Assembly (NCBI RefSeq): GCF_022200785.1
Contig: NZ_CP087585.1
Location: 3,038,001 to 3,102,000, forward strand
DNA length: 64,000 nucleotides
Origin: Pedobacter mucosus
GTDB lineage: Bacteria; Bacteroidota; Bacteroidia; Sphingobacteriales; Sphingobacteriaceae
Direction of reading: 5' to 3'
The notes under the pieces were generated by a model. It saw nothing but the letters and a program-made list of their open reading frames with translations. It did no database searches and was not told the origin of the DNA. This document shows positions 10,409 through 20,468 of this stretch, piece by piece. Made by a program: the position numbers and the translations under genes. Each line of letters opens with the position of its first letter. The first letter of the stretch is position 1.

Positions 10409-11155
10409 ATGATTTTCATTCTTTCTAAACTTCTTCTTTTTGTTATAAAACCCATAGTATGGGTTTTGGCTATTTTATTATATGCTGCACTTTCTAAAAA
10501 TCCAAAAGGAAAAAGAAAAATAATCTGGGCAGCAGTTATTATTTTCTTTTTCTTTTCAAATGGGTTTTTAGTTGGCAAAGTATTCAATTATTATGAGTCT
10601 GGATATCCTAAAAGTCAAAAATATGATGTAGGTATTGTTTTGGGTGGCTTCTCAGAATTTAATAAGCGCAATCAGTCAATTTCGTTTGGATTTGCAGGTG
10701 ATAGGTTATTTCAGGCTATAAAACTTTATGAAAAAGGTGAAATTAAAAAGATACTAATCACCAGCGGAAGCGCAAGTTTATTGGATACAGCGGCAAAAGA
10801 AGCAGATTACACATTGGCGTTTTTGAAACAATTGGGCATTCCAGATTCATCTATACTAATCGAAAATAGGAGCAGAAATACTGTAGAAAATGCTAAATAT
10901 AGTTTAGCAATAATTGACAAATACAATCCAAAGGCTAAAATATTGGTAATTACCAGTGCTTGGCATATCCCTCGTTCCAAGTTAATTTTTGATAAACAGA
11001 CTCAAAGCAAGCTTACCTATTATCCAACAAATTTTATAGGAAAAACAGAATATGATTTTGGAGATTATATATTACCAAGCGCTTTGGCATTAAATAGCTG
11101 GGAATTAATTTTAAAAGAATGGATAGGTTTAATTGTAGATCGCGTAAGGAGCTAA
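10409..11155 (+). CDS. YdcF/SanA-like DUF218 protein
   Basis: 248 residues. Two N-terminal membrane segments (about 5-25 and 34-54) precede the DUF218 domain: DVGIVLGGFSEF at about 73-84, the conserved ENRSRNTVENA at about 151-161 and TSAWHIPRSKLIF at about 178-190. ElyC/SanA/YdcF proteins are inner-membrane proteins connected to envelope polysaccharide or peptidoglycan metabolism in other bacteria. The exact reaction here is unknown. It follows the YtxH gene closely. Confidence 0.88.
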   Translation: MIFILSKLLLFVIKPIVWVLAILLYAALSKNPKGKRKIIWAAVIIFFFFSNGFLVGKVFNYYESGYPKSQKYDVGIVLGGFSEFNKRNQSISFGFAGDRLFQAIKLYEKGEIKKILITSGSASLLDTAAKEADYTLAFLKQLGIPDSSILIENRSRNTVENAKYSLAIIDKYNPKAKILVITSAWHIPRSKLIFDKQTQSKLTYYPTNFIGKTEYDFGDYILPSALALNSWELILKEWIGLIVDRVRS

Positions 11156-11203
11156 CAATTATAAGTTTAAGGTAGTTACAGATAGGCTGAAATTAAAATC
11201 TTA

Positions 11204-12199
11204 TTATCCTTCTATTGCTTTCCAAAGCATATCTTTTAGCTCTAATAAATTTTTCTCGGCTACAGATGAAATAAATATGGAAGGAATATTTGGTAAATCT
11301 AGTTTCATCTCAGCAGTTAATTCTTCATCCAGCATATCAGATTTTGTAATGGCTAAAACATGCGGTTTTTGCATTAACTCCGGATTGTAGGTTTCTAATT
11401 CTTGCTTCAAAATTTGATATTCTTCCTTAATACTGCGATTCGTATCTGCAGGAACCATAAATAACAAAACAGAATTACGCTCAATATGCCTCAAAAATCT
11501 GTAGCCCAAACCTTTTCCTTTTGATGCACCTTCAATAATTCCAGGAATATCGGCCATTACAAAAGATTTGTTATTGCGATAACTTACTATACCTAAATTA
11601 GGAACAATGGTTGTAAAAGGATAATCAGCAATTTCTGGTTTTGCTGCAGAAACTACAGAAAGCAAAGTAGATTTGCCTGCATTTGGAAAACCAACTAGGC
11701 CAACATCAGCTAAAACTTTTAACTCTAATATATTCCAGACTTCTTGTCCTGGTTCTCCAGGTTGCGCAAAACGCGGAGTTTGTTGTACAGAATTTTTAAA
11801 ATGTGCATTACCTAAACCACCGCGACCAGCAGCAGTTAATATTTGTGTTTCGCCATCTTTGGTAATTTCGAAAAGCACTTCGCCAGTTTCGGCATCTTTG
11901 GCAATAGTTCCTAGTGGAACTTCCAAAATTTCATCCTTACCTTGCTTACCAAATTTATGCGAACTACCGCCAGCTAAGCCATCTTCTGCAATAATATGCT
12001 TACGATACTTAAGGTGTAATAATGTCCAAATTTGAGTACTGCCTTTAAGGATAATGTGGCCACCTCGACCGCCATCACCTCCATCAGGGCCACCCATTGA
12101 TGTTAAAATATCGCGGTGTAAGTGTGCTGAACCTGCTCCACCCTTACCAGAACGACAACAAATTTTAACATAATCTACGAAATTTGAACCTTGTGACAT
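11204..12199 (-). CDS. obg: GTPase Obg
   Basis: 331 residues. The glycine-rich Obg fold occupies residues 1-160 ([25 protein letters not shown]), followed by the G domain with G1 GFPNAGKST at 170-178, G3 [10 protein letters not shown] near 218 and NKxD-like TKSD near 285. There is no C-terminal OCT domain, so this is the short form found in many phyla. Obg is an essential ribosome-associated GTPase acting in large-subunit assembly and stress control. It lies downstream of adk on the same strand, with a hairpin terminator between them, so they may be separately controlled. Confidence 0.95.
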   Translation of the reverse strand: MSQGSNFVDYVKICCRSGKGGAGSAHLHRDILTSMGGPDGGDGGRGGHIILKGSTQIWTLLHLKYRKHIIAEDGLAGGSSHKFGKQGKDEILEVPLGTIAKDAETGEVLFEITKDGETQILTAAGRGGLGNAHFKNSVQQTPRFAQPGEPGQEVWNILELKVLADVGLVGFPNAGKSTLLSVVSAAKPEIADYPFTTIVPNLGIVSYRNNKSFVMADIPGIIEGASKGKGLGYRFLRHIERNSVLLFMVPADTNRSIKEEYQILKQELETYNPELMQKPHVLAITKSDMLDEELTAEMKLDLPNIPSIFISSVAEKNLLELKDMLWKAIEG

Positions 12200-12212
12200 A
12201 TTATTCTTTTTA

Positions 12213-12252
12213 AAAACAAAAATGGCGGAAAAAATAAAATCCTTTCCGCCAT
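12213..12252 (-). terminator. rho-independent terminator after adk
   Basis: On the minus strand AATGGCGGAAA pairs with TTTCCGCCATT around an A/T-rich loop and is followed by TTTTTGTTTT. It sits between adk and obg. Confidence 0.75.
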
Positions 12253-12270
12253 TCTAAAAAAACTTATTAT

Positions 12271-12840
12271 TTAGTATTGATCAATAACAGTGCAGAGATC
12301 ATTATATATAGTATCTATTTCGCCTATTCCGTTTACTTTATTTAACTTTCCTTGTCCTTCATAATAAGGTAAAACATGAATCGTTTTTTCAAAGTACTCA
12401 GAAATGCGTTTCTTCAATTTTTCAGCGTCGTCATCTGGTCGACCACTGATTTTGTGGCGCTCCGCAATGCGTTTTGTTAATTCAACCTGATCAACATCTA
12501 AAGCAATAACGCCTGCAATTTTGCTGTTTTTACGCTCTAAAAATAAATCCAATTCTTCAGCTTGTGGAACTGTACGAGGAAAACCATCGAATACAAAACC
12601 TTTAGCTTCAGGGTTTTTATCTACTTCTTCTTCAAGCATTGCAATTGTAATTGCATCTGGCACTAATTCGCCTTCTGCTAACAATTGACTTACTTTTTTC
12701 CCTAATTCGGTTTGATGCTTAACATGAGCTCTAAAAAGATCACCTGTTGAAACGTGTACCAACTGATATTTTTCAATCAATTTTTCAGATTGGGTGCCTT
12801 TACCCGCCCCTGGGGGGCCAAAGAGAACTAAATTTAGCAT
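12271..12840 (-). CDS. adk: adenylate kinase, short LID form
   Basis: 189 residues. The P-loop GPPGAGKGTQ is at residues 8-17, FDGFPRT at about 84-90 and SGRPDDD in the LID region. The LID is short and lacks the four-cysteine zinc site, as in cytosolic-type bacterial adenylate kinases of this length. It interconverts ATP + AMP and 2 ADP. A strong hairpin terminator follows it, and tRNA-Arg with its own terminator lies upstream on the same strand. Confidence 0.95.
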   Translation of the reverse strand: MLNLVLFGPPGAGKGTQSEKLIEKYQLVHVSTGDLFRAHVKHQTELGKKVSQLLAEGELVPDAITIAMLEEEVDKNPEAKGFVFDGFPRTVPQAEELDLFLERKNSKIAGVIALDVDQVELTKRIAERHKISGRPDDDAEKLKKRISEYFEKTIHVLPYYEGQGKLNKVNGIGEIDTIYNDLCTVIDQY

Positions 12841-12871
12841 TAACGTGGTTTAGGTTATCTTTAAAAAAAAA

Positions 12872-12910
12872 CAAAAAAAAAGCCTTGTCGCCATGGGGCG
12901 ACAAGGCTTC
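12872..12910 (-). terminator. rho-independent terminator of tRNA-Arg
   Basis: On the minus strand GAAGCCTTGTCGCC pairs with GGCGACAAGGCTT, followed by an uninterrupted run of T. It lies just downstream of the tRNA gene. Confidence 0.85.
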
Positions 12911-12921
12911 ATCCAAAATTG

Positions 12922-12995
12922 TGCACTTGTAGGGATTCGAACCCCAAACCTCCTCATCCGTAGTGAGGTGCTCTATCCAATTGAGCTACAAATGC
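12922..12995 (-). tRNA. tRNA-Arg (anticodon ACG)
   Basis: 74 bases fold as a complete cloverleaf. The acceptor stem is GCATTTG/CAAGTGC, the D stem GCTC/GAGC, the anticodon stem CCTCA/TGAGG with loop CTACGGA (anticodon ACG, read after A34-to-I editing), and the T arm has GGTTCGAATCC. The discriminator base is A and CCA is not encoded. A consensus promoter lies about 70 bases upstream and a strong terminator 12 bases downstream, so it is transcribed alone. Confidence 0.95.
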
Positions 12996-13062
12996 AATGA
13001 TGCGCTAAATAATGAGTTATTAATAACTCTTCCATTATTGCATTTCCCTTTGTTATCGGATT

Positions 13063-13094
13063 GCAAAAGTAAGATTTGATATCTGATTTCGCAA
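13063..13094 (-). promoter_or_regulatory. Bacteroidota promoter of tRNA-Arg
   Basis: On the minus strand a TTG (-33) is separated by 20 bases from TACTTTTGC, which matches the TAnnTTTGC -7 box. Transcription would start near 13056. A perfect 16-base palindrome, GAGTTATTAATAACTC (13014-13029), lies in the tRNA leader. Confidence 0.7.
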
Positions 13095-13138
13095 TTAAAT
13101 TTGAAAAAAAATCTAATTATGATTTAAATAAAAAATAT

Positions 13139-13603
13139 TTATGCTGATAACACATCGTTAATTGCTTTAAAATCAGGCAGCTCACGAGCATCTTCCAAAA
13201 CCTGTGCAAAAATAATTTTACCTTCTTCATCAATAACAAACGCTGCTCTTTTAGAAACACCTTTCAATCCTAACAGAAATTCATCATAATATGCACCAAA
13301 AGATTTTGATACTTCTTTATTAAAATCTGATAATAAAGGAAACTGATAATTTTGTACTTCTTTAAATTTAGCTAACGAAAATGGCGAATCAACAGAAATT
13401 CCGATTACTTGTGCATCAATGCCTTCGTAAAAACTAAAATTATCCCGCATCGAACACAATTGCTCTGTACATGTTCCGGTAAAAGCCATCGGGAAGAAGT
13501 GGATAATAACCTTTTTACCTTTAAAAGCTGCTAATGAAACTTCCGTTAAATCAGAACTAAATAATTTAAAATCAGGCGCTAATTCGCCAACTTGTAATGC
13601 CAT
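13139..13603 (-). CDS. peroxiredoxin (AhpC/TSA family)
   Basis: 154 residues with a thioredoxin fold. The peroxidatic cysteine is Cys45 in FTGTCTEQLCSMRD; a second cysteine follows five residues later (Cys50). The FFPMAFTGTC context fits the AhpE/BCP-like thioredoxin-dependent peroxiredoxins. It should reduce H2O2 or alkyl hydroperoxides in the cytosol. It lies downstream of an RmlD-like gene, about 57 bases away, and could share its transcript. Confidence 0.9.
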   Translation of the reverse strand: MALQVGELAPDFKLFSSDLTEVSLAAFKGKKVIIHFFPMAFTGTCTEQLCSMRDNFSFYEGIDAQVIGISVDSPFSLAKFKEVQNYQFPLLSDFNKEVSKSFGAYYDEFLLGLKGVSKRAAFVIDEEGKIIFAQVLEDARELPDFKAINDVLSA

Positions 13604-13660
13604 ATTGTTATAATTATTCGTTTATTATTTTTTATATCTGTTATCTGATGAACGTGAATG

Positions 13661-14572
13661 TTACTTATTTCTAATTGTTATTTGCTCGCTCACTATCGCC
13701 AAACCTTCTTCAAAACTATGCGGGTTATAGCCCAGATCACTAACGACTTTATCTAGTATAAATCCTGTTTTCATGGGTCGCTTTGCCGTTTGGTTCAAGT
13801 TTACCGAACTTACTTCTTTTATAATTGATTTATTAAAGCCCCAATAATCGGCAACTTTTTGCACTAATTCTGCAATGCTCATGTAATCTTTACCTGATAC
13901 ATGATAAATTCCTTTTGCATTTTTTTCTACAGCTAATAAGCAAGCTTCTGCTAAATCTTCAGCCAGCGTTGGCATTCGCCATTGATCATTAACCACATTA
14001 ATAGATACGCCTTTTTCCAATGCTCCTTTTGCCCAAAGCACAATATTGCTCCTGCTCATGTCATTGGTAATTCCATAAACCAAAATGGTTCTAATAATTA
14101 CCCAATCTGCTCTTGAGCTTTTTAATAAATTTTCGGCTAATACTTTTGATTCGCCATAATAACTCAGCGGATTAGTTGCTGCATCTTCGGCGTAAGGTCC
14201 GTTTTCACCATCAAAAACAAAATCAGTACTTAAATGAACGAGCTGAATATTTTTTTCTTCGCAAAGCGATATTAAGGTTTGAACGGCATCTACATTAAGC
14301 TGCTTACAGAGATCTTTATTGGCCTGGGCAGTATCAACATTTGTCATAGCAGCGGTGTGTATAATCGCATCTGGCTTATATTGTTTTATTATGGATTTTA
14401 CTTGTAGCGGATCCAGAATATCCATTTCAGCATATTGATAACCTGTTTTTGAAGGATAACGGTTTCCACCTCTAGAGGTGGCAATCAGATTTACTCTACC
14501 TTCGGCTAATACTTTTTCAGTAATTTTTTGTCCTAAAAGACCATTGCTACCCGTTACTAAAATTGTTTTCAT
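13661..14572 (-). CDS. SDR oxidoreductase, dTDP-4-dehydrorhamnose reductase-like
   Basis: 303 residues. The NAD(P)-binding motif GSNGLLGQ is at residues 8-15, HTAAMTNVD at about 73-81 and the catalytic YGESK (YxxxK) at about 139-143. The nearest named family is RmlD/RfbD, which makes dTDP-rhamnose, but no rmlA, rmlB or rmlC lies nearby. It may therefore act in another nucleotide-sugar or housekeeping reaction. It is divergent from atpD, with a promoter-bearing gap of about 160 bases. Confidence 0.82.
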   Translation of the reverse strand: MKTILVTGSNGLLGQKITEKVLAEGRVNLIATSRGGNRYPSKTGYQYAEMDILDPLQVKSIIKQYKPDAIIHTAAMTNVDTAQANKDLCKQLNVDAVQTLISLCEEKNIQLVHLSTDFVFDGENGPYAEDAATNPLSYYGESKVLAENLLKSSRADWVIIRTILVYGITNDMSRSNIVLWAKGALEKGVSINVVNDQWRMPTLAEDLAEACLLAVEKNAKGIYHVSGKDYMSIAELVQKVADYWGFNKSIIKEVSSVNLNQTAKRPMKTGFILDKVVSDLGYNPHSFEEGLAIVSEQITIRNK

Positions 14573-14649
14573 ACCTGCTTTTGATGCTCAAAATTATCTA
14601 TAAATAACTTGTTGAAAAAATTTATAATATATATTTAAATTTCACTTAG

Positions 14650-16233
<1,584 letters not shown>

Positions 16234-16245
16234 TACCAAGATTTT

Positions 16246-16305
16246 AGTATCAAGTATCAAGATAGGGCTTCCAATCTTGATACTTGATACTTGATACTTG
16301 ATACT
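16246..16305 (+). repeat. inverted heptamer arrays between atpD and atpC
   Basis: GTATCAA occurs twice (16247-16260) and its reverse complement TTGATAC four times (16277-16304). AGTATCAAGTATCAAGAT (16246-16263) pairs perfectly with 16274-16291, giving an 18-base-pair stem with a 10-base loop; the extra copies allow slipped pairings. No T-run follows, so it is not a classical terminator. Confidence 0.85.
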
Positions 16306-16319
16306 CATATCTAAATACA

Positions 16320-16565
16320 ATGAACTTAGAAATATTAACTCCAGATAAAAAAGTTTTTGAAGGCGAAGTAACATCAGTTACGGTTCCTGGTACTTTAGGC
16401 TCTTTTCAGATTTTAAAAGATCACGCTGCCATTATCTCAACTTTAGAGGATGGGGAAGTTATTTTGAAATCAAACAATGTTGATGAAAAACGTTTTTTTA
16501 TTAAAGGTGGCGTAGTAGAAGCTATCCATAATAAAATCGTTGTTTTGGCTGAAGGAATTGCATAA
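16320..16565 (+). CDS. atpC: F0F1 ATP synthase subunit epsilon, short form
   Basis: 81 residues, only the N-terminal beta-sandwich domain (MNLEILTPDKKVFEGEVTSV, VPGTLGSFQILKDHA). The C-terminal two-helix domain that inhibits ATPase activity in longer forms is absent, as is usual in Bacteroidota. It is part of the central stalk that couples rotation to catalysis. It follows atpD after a hairpin spacer and is followed by a clear terminator. Confidence 0.92.
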   Translation: MNLEILTPDKKVFEGEVTSVTVPGTLGSFQILKDHAAIISTLEDGEVILKSNNVDEKRFFIKGGVVEAIHNKIVVLAEGIA

Positions 16566-16582
16566 CTTACTTACGTTATTTA

Positions 16583-16619
16583 AAAAGCCTTGCAAATTAA
16601 ATTTGCAAGGCTTTTTTGT
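16583..16619 (+). terminator. rho-independent terminator after atpC
   Basis: AAAAAGCCTTGCAAAT pairs with ATTTGCAAGGCTTTTT, followed by a T-run. It separates the atpDC transcript from the ilv leader region. Between it and 16890 I see only A/T-rich sequence. Confidence 0.85.
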
Positions 16620-16891
16620 TTAATATTATTCAAGTTATCCCGCACTTAATTAGCTATTCTTTATTTATAAAATGCATACAAAAAAACCATTTCTTTGGAT
16701 TGAAATCATTTTTTACGCCGAAAAAATTGAAATTTGTAATGCAAGCATAATATCTATACCGTATACCGATTTGATATATGGTATTCTTACGCCCGCATTA
16801 AATAACTAATTATACTCTATTAAAGAATATTGTTTTGATATAGCTATAGTAAATAGAATATTATTCTGAATCACTTTTTTTATTTTTTCTC

Positions 16892-16922
16892 TTGCATATT
16901 ATCTAACCATAAACTAAATTGG
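16892..16922 (+). promoter_or_regulatory. candidate promoter of the ilv-leu cluster
   Basis: TTG (16892-16894) lies 20 bases before TAAATTGG (16915-16922), one mismatch from the TAnnTTTG -7 box. The transcript would start around 16929, just before the leader peptide ATG at 16946. Confidence 0.45.
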
Positions 16923-16945
16923 TTTTTATAAACAACAGGGTAATA

Positions 16946-17083
16946 ATGAATATTCAAAACAACATACTTACAAATAATTATACTGCAAACGCAGTAATAA
17001 ATTTGGTGTTGTCACCTGTCATTTTGCTTAACCTCCTACTCCTAAACATTTTAGGAGACCAGAAGCGGACGCAGTTTAATTAG
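16946..17083 (+). CDS. Ile/Val/Leu-rich leader peptide of the ilv-leu cluster
   Basis: ATG at 16946 to TAG at 17081-17083 encodes 45 residues. Residues 17-36 contain 15 Ile, Val or Leu, including the runs VILL and LLLL; the other five are Asn, Ser and Pro. The peptide ends in a short polar tail. It lies directly upstream of a transcription terminator and of ilvE, the first gene of a full Ile/Val/Leu pathway. This is the layout of a leader peptide whose ribosome stalls when the charged cognate tRNAs are scarce. The peptide itself need have no function. I found it by reading the frame; it has no family. Confidence 0.82.
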   Translation: MNIQNNILTNNYTANAVINLVLSPVILLNLLLLNILGDQKRTQFN

Positions 17084-17136
17084 ATTTTTTAAAAAAAAAT
17101 ATACCTAAAGCGTCCCGATAACCGGGACGCTTTTTT
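17067..17136 (+). promoter_or_regulatory. transcription attenuator: terminator and competing antiterminator
   Basis: AAAGCGTCCCG (17107-17117) pairs with CGGGACGCTTT (17123-17133) as an 11-base-pair terminator stem with a T-run at 17131-17136. The upstream segment GGACGC (17067-17072), plus TTT (17075-17077) after a two-base bulge, is complementary to AAAGCGTCC (17107-17115), the left arm of the terminator. A ribosome stalled on codons 17-36 of the leader would leave 17067-17077 free to form this antiterminator; a ribosome reaching the stop at 17081 would cover it. A further hairpin, CTCCTAAA/TTTAGGAG (17039-17057), lies within the Leu codons and may act as a pause site. Confidence 0.8.
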
Positions 17137-17155
17137 ATTAAAAAACACGTGTATT

Positions 17156-18046
17156 ATGAACTATTATAATGCTAACACGATTATTTACATAGACGGACAG
17201 TTTCAAAAAGCTGTAGAAAGCGGTACTGATCTTTACGGACAATCGCTACATTATGGTTATGCTGCATTCGAAGGAATTAGGGCCTACAAAACCCATAATG
17301 GAAACCGGATTTTTAAAGCTGCTGCTCATTTCGATCGGTTAGAGCGTTCATGCCAATTGGCCAATATTCCTTTTCCATGGGATAAACAAGAACTAATCAA
17401 GGAAACATATAAACTTTTAACATTAAACAAACTGAAGGATGCTTATATCCGTCCTTTGGTTTTTTGCCATCCAAATATGAAGTTGAATGAGCCTAGAGGC
17501 GTATCTATTTTTATTTGTGCATGGGATTGGGATGCATACTCTGGAAACAAATTGTTAAAACTAACCATTTCAGACTACGAAAGGCCAAATCCAAAATCAT
17601 CCCCAATGGAGGCTAAATTGAGTGGGAATTATGTAAATTCTATTTTGGCTACCACCGCAGCTAACATTAAAGGTTATGATGAAGCCTTACTTTTAGATAT
17701 GCATGGCTTTGTTGCTGAAGCTTCAGGAGCAAACATATTTATAGAAAAAGATGGAAAACTTTATACACCATCTGCTGGAAATATTTTACCTGGAATTACT
17801 AGAGCAACCGTAAAGGAACTTTGTACCGTTTTGGATATTGAATGCATAGAAAAAAAACTTACTGTAGAAGATTTGAAAAGTGCAGATAACGCTTTTCTAT
17901 GTGGAACTGCTACGGAAATTGCTGGAATAGCTTCAATTGATGACATCGTTTTTCGAAATCTTTGGCGTGAATCACTTGGATATACCATTCAAAGGGCTTA
18001 CAAAAATTTGGTATTAGAAAAAGTTAATTACGAAGTGATTATCTAG
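17156..18046 (+). CDS. ilvE: branched-chain amino acid aminotransferase
   Basis: 296 residues, a class IV PLP-dependent aminotransferase. The segment EAKLSGNYVNS at about 157-167 includes the PLP-binding lysine, and EALLLDMHGFVAEASGANIFI at about 178-198 is the family signature region (quoted here in part: GFVAEASGANIF). It transfers amino groups between glutamate and the keto acids of Ile, Val and Leu, in the cytosol. It is the first gene after the leader-peptide attenuator, 20 bases beyond the terminator T-run, so its transcription should depend on read-through. Confidence 0.95.
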   Translation: MNYYNANTIIYIDGQFQKAVESGTDLYGQSLHYGYAAFEGIRAYKTHNGNRIFKAAAHFDRLERSCQLANIPFPWDKQELIKETYKLLTLNKLKDAYIRPLVFCHPNMKLNEPRGVSIFICAWDWDAYSGNKLLKLTISDYERPNPKSSPMEAKLSGNYVNSILATTAANIKGYDEALLLDMHGFVAEASGANIFIEKDGKLYTPSAGNILPGITRATVKELCTVLDIECIEKKLTVEDLKSADNAFLCGTATEIAGIASIDDIVFRNLWRESLGYTIQRAYKNLVLEKVNYEVII

Positions 18047-18121
18047 CATCCAATATTAAAACAGGGCGTAAACATTACAACCTATTTAAACCTTAAAACA
18101 TTACAACAACATCACAATACA

Positions 18122-19804
18122 ATGAGCGAAATCAATAAATACAGTAAAACATTTACACAAGACCCGACACAACCTGCAGCCCAAGCCATGCTTTATGGAA
18201 TCGGCTTAACTGATGCCGATATGGCCAAAGCGCAAGTTGGTATTGCAAGTATGGGTTACGATGGTAACACCTGCAACATGCACCTTAACGATCTTGCAAA
18301 AGATGTTAAAGCTGGCGTTTGGAGAAATGATTTAGTGGGCTTGGTTTTTAACACTATTGGCGTAAGTGATGGAATGAGCAATGGCACCGACGGTATGCGG
18401 TATTCGTTAGTAAGTCGTGATGTAATTGCTGATAGTATTGAAACGATTTGTGGTGGCCAATACTATGATGGTATAATCGCCATTCCTGGTTGTGATAAAA
18501 ATATGCCGGGCGCTATTATGGCGATGGCTCGTTTAGATCGTCCATCAATCATGGTTTATGGAGGAACAATTGCTCCTGGTTATTATAAAGGTGAAGAGTT
18601 GAATATTGTTTCCGCATTTGAGGCTTTAGGTCAAAAAATCGCCGGAAACTTAGACGAAGAAGATTTTCAAGGAATTATAAAACATACTTGTCCGGGTGCT
18701 GGCGCCTGCGGCGGAATGTACACAGCGAATACAATGGCAGCTGCAATTGAGGCATTGGGAATGAGTTTACCTTATTCCTCTTCAAATCCAGCGATCAGTG
18801 AAGAGAAAAAACAAGAATGTTTAGATGCTGGAAAGTACATCCGAATTCTTTTGGAAAAAGATATCAAACCTTCAGATATCATGACGAAAAAAGCATTTGA
18901 AAATGCAATTCGTACCATCATAATTTTAGGTGGAAGTACAAATGCAGTACTACATTTTATCGCTATTGGTAAAGCAATTGGCGTAGAAGTTACTCAGGAT
19001 GATTTCCAACGCATGAGCGACATTACCCCTGTTTTGGCTGATTTTAAACCAAGCGGGAAATTTTTAATGCAAGATTTGCATCAATATGGAGGAATTCCTT
19101 CGGTATTGAAATATTTACTAAATGAAGGCTATTTACATGGAGATTGCCTTACTGTAACCGGAAAAACTTTAGCTGAAAATTTAGCTGATGTAAAATCAGT
19201 TATAGATTACGATCAAAAAATTATTCAAAAAATAAGTGAGCCAATTAAAGCGACTGGTCACTTACAAATTCTTTACGGAAACCTAGCTGAGAAAGGTTCT
19301 GTAGCTAAAATTAGTGGAAAAGAAGGAGAAAAATTTGAAGGTCCGGCTCGTGTATTTGATGGTGAGCATGATTTGATTGCTGGTATTTCGAGCGGCCGTG
19401 TTAAACCTGGCGACGTTATCGTAATTCAAAATGAAGGTCCGGTTGGTGCTCCGGGAATGCCAGAAATGCTAAAACCTACCTCAGCAATTATTGGCGCAGG
19501 ATTAGGCAAAACAGTAGCATTAATAACTGATGGCCGTTTTTCTGGTGGTACTCATGGTTTCGTGGTTGGCCACATTACTCCTGAATCTTACAAAGGTGGT
19601 TTAATTGGCTTAGTTGAAGATGACGATCGTATTTTAATTGATGCTGTTAACAACATCATTAGCTTACAAGTTAGTGAAGAAATCATCGCGGAGCGAAGAA
19701 AAAAATATGTACAGCCTGCTTTAAAAGTTACTAAAGGAGTTTTATTTAAATATGCAAAAACGGTATCAGATGCAGCAAGTGGCTGTGTAACTGACGAATT
19801 TTAA
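18122..19804 (+). CDS. ilvD: dihydroxy-acid dehydratase
   Basis: 560 residues, the usual length. Iron-sulfur cluster ligand regions are visible: [10 protein letters not shown] at about 43-52, GCDKNMPG at about 121-128 and [16 protein letters not shown] at about 190-205. It dehydrates 2,3-dihydroxy-isovalerate and -methylvalerate to the keto acids of Val and Ile. It follows ilvE by 75 bases on the same strand. Confidence 0.96.
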   Translation: MSEINKYSKTFTQDPTQPAAQAMLYGIGLTDADMAKAQVGIASMGYDGNTCNMHLNDLAKDVKAGVWRNDLVGLVFNTIGVSDGMSNGTDGMRYSLVSRDVIADSIETICGGQYYDGIIAIPGCDKNMPGAIMAMARLDRPSIMVYGGTIAPGYYKGEELNIVSAFEALGQKIAGNLDEEDFQGIIKHTCPGAGACGGMYTANTMAAAIEALGMSLPYSSSNPAISEEKKQECLDAGKYIRILLEKDIKPSDIMTKKAFENAIRTIIILGGSTNAVLHFIAIGKAIGVEVTQDDFQRMSDITPVLADFKPSGKFLMQDLHQYGGIPSVLKYLLNEGYLHGDCLTVTGKTLAENLADVKSVIDYDQKIIQKISEPIKATGHLQILYGNLAEKGSVAKISGKEGEKFEGPARVFDGEHDLIAGISSGRVKPGDVIVIQNEGPVGAPGMPEMLKPTSAIIGAGLGKTVALITDGRFSGGTHGFVVGHITPESYKGGLIGLVEDDDRILIDAVNNIISLQVSEEIIAERRKKYVQPALKVTKGVLFKYAKTVSDAASGCVTDEF

Positions 19805-19889
19805 ACTATAAAGTTATTTTGTGTTTTGCTTGAAGAACATGAAAGAAAATGTCATCCCTAGACAAATAACAGTATTAAAATGAAACAAC

Positions 19890-20447
19890 ATGCAAATAAT
19901 AAAAAGCATTGAAAGTAGAATTTATACAATAAGGGGTGAAAGGGTTATGTTGGATTTCGATCTGGCATCGCTATATGAGGTTGAAACAAGAGTATTAAAT
20001 CAAGCAGTAAAACGAAATATTAAGCGTTTTCCTGAAGATTTTATGTTTCAGCTTACGAAACAAGAGTTTGAAAATTTAAAATTTCAGATTGACAATAACC
20101 AGAGTATGTCATCACAAATTGTGATGACATACTCAACTAAAAGACCAAATATTGCTTTACCATATGCTTTCACAGAGCAAGGTGTAGCAATGCTTAGCGG
20201 GGTTCTAAAAAGCGATAAGGCAATTAATATGAACATCGCAATTATGAGAGCCTTTGTTGACATTAGAAAAATTTTATTAAAGCAAAGTAACATAAACGAC
20301 CAGTTAACAGAAATTAAGGAACGGATTGGAGAGCATGATGTTCAATTAAATGAGCTTTATGATGCGATGGAAAATTTGATAGACGAAAAAATTGCTCAAT
20401 TAAAATGGAAAGACCGAGAGCGAATTGGATTTAAGATAAAAGAATAA
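19890..20447 (+). CDS. ORF6N domain protein inserted in the ilv operon
   Basis: 185 residues. The N-terminal 130 residues are an ORF6N domain (GERVMLDFDLASLYEVETRVLN in part, RFPEDFMFQLT, PYAFTEQGVAMLSGVL), a DNA-binding type known from phage and chromosomal islands. The C-terminal 50 residues are a charged coiled coil. It has no known role in amino acid synthesis, yet sits between ilvD and ilvB on the same strand. The coding sequence contains a perfect 33-base inverted repeat (20105-20137). It is probably an acquired cargo gene that uses operon transcription. Confidence 0.85.
   Translation: MQIIKSIESRIYTIRGERVMLDFDLASLYEVETRVLNQAVKRNIKRFPEDFMFQLTKQEFENLKFQIDNNQSMSSQIVMTYSTKRPNIALPYAFTEQGVAMLSGVLKSDKAINMNIAIMRAFVDIRKILLKQSNINDQLTEIKERIGEHDVQLNELYDAMENLIDEKIAQLKWKDRERIGFKIKE
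20105..20137. repeat. perfect 16-bp inverted repeat inside the ORF6N gene
   Basis: GAGTATGTCATCACAA is followed by one A and then its exact reverse complement TTGTGATGACATACTC. It codes for part of the variable linker (SMSSQIVMTYS) before PYAFTEQGV. It is long enough to form a strong RNA hairpin or to be a protein-binding palindrome. Confidence 0.8.
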
Positions 20448-20468
20448 TAGATCAGCAAAGACATAATT

